This document shows, one piece after another, positions 62,981 to 64,000 of a stretch of DNA of 64,000 nucleotides. Source of the stretch: Pseudomonas koreensis (GTDB lineage: Bacteria; Pseudomonadota; Gammaproteobacteria; Pseudomonadales; Pseudomonadaceae); contig NZ_JALJWP010000001.1 in assembly GCF_024169245.1 (NCBI RefSeq), positions 3,349,501 through 3,413,500 on the forward strand. Reading direction: 5' to 3'. Position numbers and translations under genes: made by a program. The notes beneath the pieces were generated by a model that worked only from the letters and a program-made list of their open reading frames with translations, did no database searches and was not told where the DNA came from. The stretch's first letter is position 1, and each line of letters begins with the position of its first letter.

Positions 62981-64000
62981 ATGACACAGGCAATTGCATC
63001 GCCCATCGTTCACGACCTGATCGGCGTCGGTTTCGGCCCTTCGAACCTGGCACTGGCCATCGCTTTGCAGGAACGCGGCGCGACCCAGGGCGAGCTGGAT
63101 GTGCTGTTCCTCGACAAGCAGGCCAATTACAGCTGGCACGGCAACACGTTGTCGACGCAGAGCGAGTTGCAGATTTCCTTCCTCAAGGACCTGGTGACCC
63201 TGCGCAATCCGACCAGTCCTTACTCGTTCGTCAATTACCTCAAACACCACGGACGTCTGGTCGATTTCATCAACCTCGGCACCTTCTATCCATGCCGCAT
63301 GGAGTACAACGACTACCTGCGCTGGGTTGCCGGGCAGTTCACCGAGCAGAGCCGTTACGGTGAAGAAGTGCAGTTCATCGAACCGGTCCTGCACAACCAG
63401 CAGGTGGAAGCCTTGCGCGTGATTTCCCGGGGCAGCGACGGCCAGCAGTTCGTGCGCACCACGCGTTCGGTGGTGGTCAGCGCTGGCGGAACACCGCGTA
63501 TTCCGGAGGCATTCAAGGCGCTGAAGGGTGATCACCGGGTGTTCCACCATTCGCAATACCTGTCGCAAATGGCCCGCCAGCCGTGCGTGAACAATCAACC
63601 GATGAGCATCGCGATCATCGGTGGCGGGCAGAGCGCGGCGGAAGCCTTTATTGACCTCAACGATTCGTTCCCGTCGGTGCAGGTCGACATGATCCTGCGC
63701 GGCTCGGCGTTGAAGCCTGCGGACGACAGTCCGTTCGTCAACGAAGTGTTCTCGCCGGAGTTCACCGACCTGGTGTTCCAGCAGAACAGCGTCGAGCGCG
63801 AGCGGCTGGTCAACGAGTACCACAACACCAACTATTCGGTGGTCGACATCGACCTGATCGAGCGCATCTACGGCATTTTTTACCGGCAGAAGGTTTCCGG
63901 GATTGCCCGCCATGCCTTCCGCACCCTGACCACCGTCGAGAGCGCCACTGCCACGGCAAGCGGGATCGAACTGGCGGTGCGCAACAACGCCACCGGTGAG
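62981..64000 (+). CDS. pvdA: PvdA, L-ornithine N5-monooxygenase (C-terminus beyond window)
   Basis: The first 340 codons of the FAD/NADPH enzyme that makes N5-hydroxyornithine from ornithine are present, with no stop before the window end. The FAD site reads LIGVGFGPSNLALAIAL (about 13-30). The substrate loop includes SELQISFLKDLVTLRNPTSPYSFVNYL, the NADPH site IAIIGGGQSAAEAF, and the family's NTNYSVVDIDLIERIYG follows. The start MTQAIASP at 62981 matches PvdA. A PvdS box lies upstream. It supplies the hydroxyornithine used by the last NRPS module. Confidence 0.96.
   Translation, partial: MTQAIASPIVHDLIGVGFGPSNLALAIALQERGATQGELDVLFLDKQANYSWHGNTLSTQSELQISFLKDLVTLRNPTSPYSFVNYLKHHGRLVDFINLGTFYPCRMEYNDYLRWVAGQFTEQSRYGEEVQFIEPVLHNQQVEALRVISRGSDGQQFVRTTRSVVVSAGGTPRIPEAFKALKGDHRVFHHSQYLSQMARQPCVNNQPMSIAIIGGGQSAAEAFIDLNDSFPSVQVDMILRGSALKPADDSPFVNEVFSPEFTDLVFQQNSVERERLVNEYHNTNYSVVDIDLIERIYGIFYRQKVSGIARHAFRTLTTVESATATASGIELAVRNNATGE

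Overview
The window is chromosomal DNA from a fluorescent Pseudomonas of the P. fluorescens complex. The evidence is a pyoverdine side-chain locus in the usual fluorescent-pseudomonad order (NRPSs, fpvA, pvdE, pvdO, pvdN, pvdM, pvdP, opmQ-pvdTR, fpvI, pvdA), REP/REPIN repeats of the GTGGGAGCGAGCnTGCTCGCGA type, and high-GC codon use. All identifications were made by reading sequence; no database was searched.

Left part (1-15.5 kb): the end of a cbb3 oxidase operon (ccoN and the start of ccoO) with an Anr/FNR box; an alpha/beta hydrolase; a repeat-rich tract carrying two tandem copies of a small DUF6124-type gene, each behind a leader that resembles a C4 antisense RNA; an Aer-type energy-taxis receptor; a CPBP membrane protease; a divergent pair of DJ-1/PfpI proteins (isonitrile hydratase and a GlxA-type regulator); a second hydrolase; a hypothetical protein; an SDR-GH15 gene pair; and a class I terpene synthase with a lux-box-like palindrome in its promoter region.

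Junction (15.5-19.1 kb): an MFS transporter and an SCP2-cupin (JmjC-like) gene converge. Their junction has been tandemly triplicated and contains long hairpins with an expanding TTTGAC repeat.

Pyoverdine locus (17.9-64 kb): two divergent PvdS boxes (TAAAT-N16-CGT) drive the SCP2-cupin gene one way and a type II thioesterase plus SyrP-like dioxygenase the other. Three NRPS genes then encode six modules. My reading of the adenylation codes and epimerase positions is basic residue (Lys), D-Asp (to OH-Asp), Ala, D-Thr, Ala, D-OH-Orn. This matches the hexapeptide of pseudobactin B10. The last NRPS ends in an epimerase with no thioesterase, and an HSL-type esterase follows. Downstream are the receptor fpvA, the inner-membrane exporter pvdE, the periplasmic maturation genes pvdM-pvdN-pvdO and pvdP, the efflux system pvdR-pvdT-opmQ, the sigma factor fpvI (no fpvR beside it) and ornithine hydroxylase pvdA, cut by the window end. 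pvdF is absent, which fits a cyclic rather than formylated hydroxyornithine. PvdL, PvdS, PvdH and MbtH would lie elsewhere.

Five copies of a ~280 bp intergenic repeat lie at 2.5, 45.7, 46.2, 56.4 and 56.9 kb; their central 7-bp hairpin stem changes sequence between copies but always stays paired.
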